A model generated the notes under the pieces. It was not told the DNA's origin and made no database searches. It was given only the letters and a program-made list of their open reading frames with translations. This document shows positions 5,429 through 5,653 of a stretch of 5,653 nucleotides of DNA, piece after piece. The position numbers and the translations under genes were made by a program. Where the stretch lies: contig JAQUXV010000196.1 in NCBI GenBank assembly GCA_028692205.1, positions 1 through 5,653 of the forward strand. The letters run 5' to 3'. Every line of letters starts with the position of its first letter. Within the stretch, counting starts at the first letter, position 1. The stretch is from Eubacteriales bacterium (GTDB taxonomy: Bacteria > Bacillota_A > Clostridia > Christensenellales > Aristaeellaceae).

Positions 5429-5653
5429 TCACGTTTCGTCGAAATACCGCGCATATGCGGCTTCCACAGCCTGTTTGCTTTCGGTTTCAAAGGCGCGGTA
5501 GCGGGCCAGCAACTTTTCCGCCTTCGGCGTCAGGGTTGCGCCTCCGCCCTGCCTGCCGCCGGTTGCCGTGTCCAGCAGGGAATATCCAAGGCCCTTTTCG
5601 GCCTCCTTCACCACTTTCCACGCTTTGGAGTAAGCCATGTCCATACGCATGGC
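5429..5653 (-). CDS. ModE-like winged helix-turn-helix regulator, partial (N-terminus beyond right edge)
   Basis: Seventy-four residues are visible before the stop at 5431-5429. The frame is open to the window edge, so the methionine at 5650 is not the true start. The text reads M-x-M-AYSKAWKVVKEAE, then LLDTATGGRQGGGATLTPKAEKLLARYR. This is the second half of the winged helix-turn-helix of the ModE/LysR-like DNA-binding domain: recognition helix YSKAW, then a wing with TGGRxGGGAxLTP. ModE of E. coli senses molybdate through C-terminal Mop domains. Here the protein stops about 20 residues after the DNA-binding domain, so it is a single-domain form without a visible ligand domain. Such short forms are common in Firmicutes, often near molybdate transport or molybdenum-cofactor enzyme genes, which would lie to the right. 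No specific effector can be assigned. Confidence 0.85.
   Translation of the reverse strand, partial: AMRMDMAYSKAWKVVKEAEKGLGYSLLDTATGGRQGGGATLTPKAEKLLARYRAFETESKQAVEAAYARYFDET

Noticed and set aside
4618..5490. Minus-strand open frame of 290 codons
   Set aside because: It crosses the strong terminator hairpin, overlaps the end of the ModE-like gene in another frame, and continues about 480 bases antisense to encapsulin. No family is recognised.
1..5653. CRISPR array, tRNA, rRNA, insertion sequence or attachment site
   Set aside because: I found no regularly spaced repeats, cloverleaf, transposase frame or terminal inverted repeats on either strand.

Overview
The window looks like chromosomal DNA of an anaerobic Firmicute of the class Clostridia. 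The base composition is moderately GC-rich. The main clues are the NusG-domain-II / Gx-transporter / ApbE set and a Firmicutes-style encapsulin pair, with strong AGGAGG-type ribosome sites and sigma-A-like promoters. This placement rests on gene content only. Six genes are complete, and one is cut at each window edge.

Layout, left to right. (1) 1-788, minus strand: the N-terminal part of a MotA/TolQ/ExbB-family membrane protein with ZorA-like features; it runs off the left edge. (2) 789-1034: an AT-rich divergent promoter region with one convincing promoter in each direction and a palindromic operator candidate. (3) 1035-1511, plus: a MarR-family regulator. (4) 2485-1539, minus: a two-gene operon, a NusG-domain-II protein followed by a Gx-transporter-family membrane protein, overlapping by ATGA. 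(5) 2486-2694: a second divergent promoter region. (6) 2695-3768, plus: an ApbE-type FAD:protein FMN transferase. (7) 3843-4211 and 4276-5097, plus: a ferritin-like cargo protein with a C-terminal encapsulation peptide, then the family 1 encapsulin shell protein, closed by a strong hairpin at 5117-5154. (8) 5155-5428: no gene I can support. (9) 5429-5653, minus: the C-terminal part of a ModE-like winged-helix regulator that runs off the right edge.

How the genes may work together. The ferritin-like protein and encapsulin should form an iron-oxidising, iron-storing nanocompartment; the targeting peptide and the ferroxidase residues are both visible. Next to it, ApbE would attach FMN to exported proteins, and the NusG-II/Gx pair usually travels with ApbE in clostridia and in flavin-based extracellular electron-transfer clusters. 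The centre of the window is therefore a redox/iron neighbourhood, although no FMN-acceptor protein lies inside it. The ZorA-like fragment is the best hint of a defence or ion-driven motor system, but its partner genes would lie to the left of the window.
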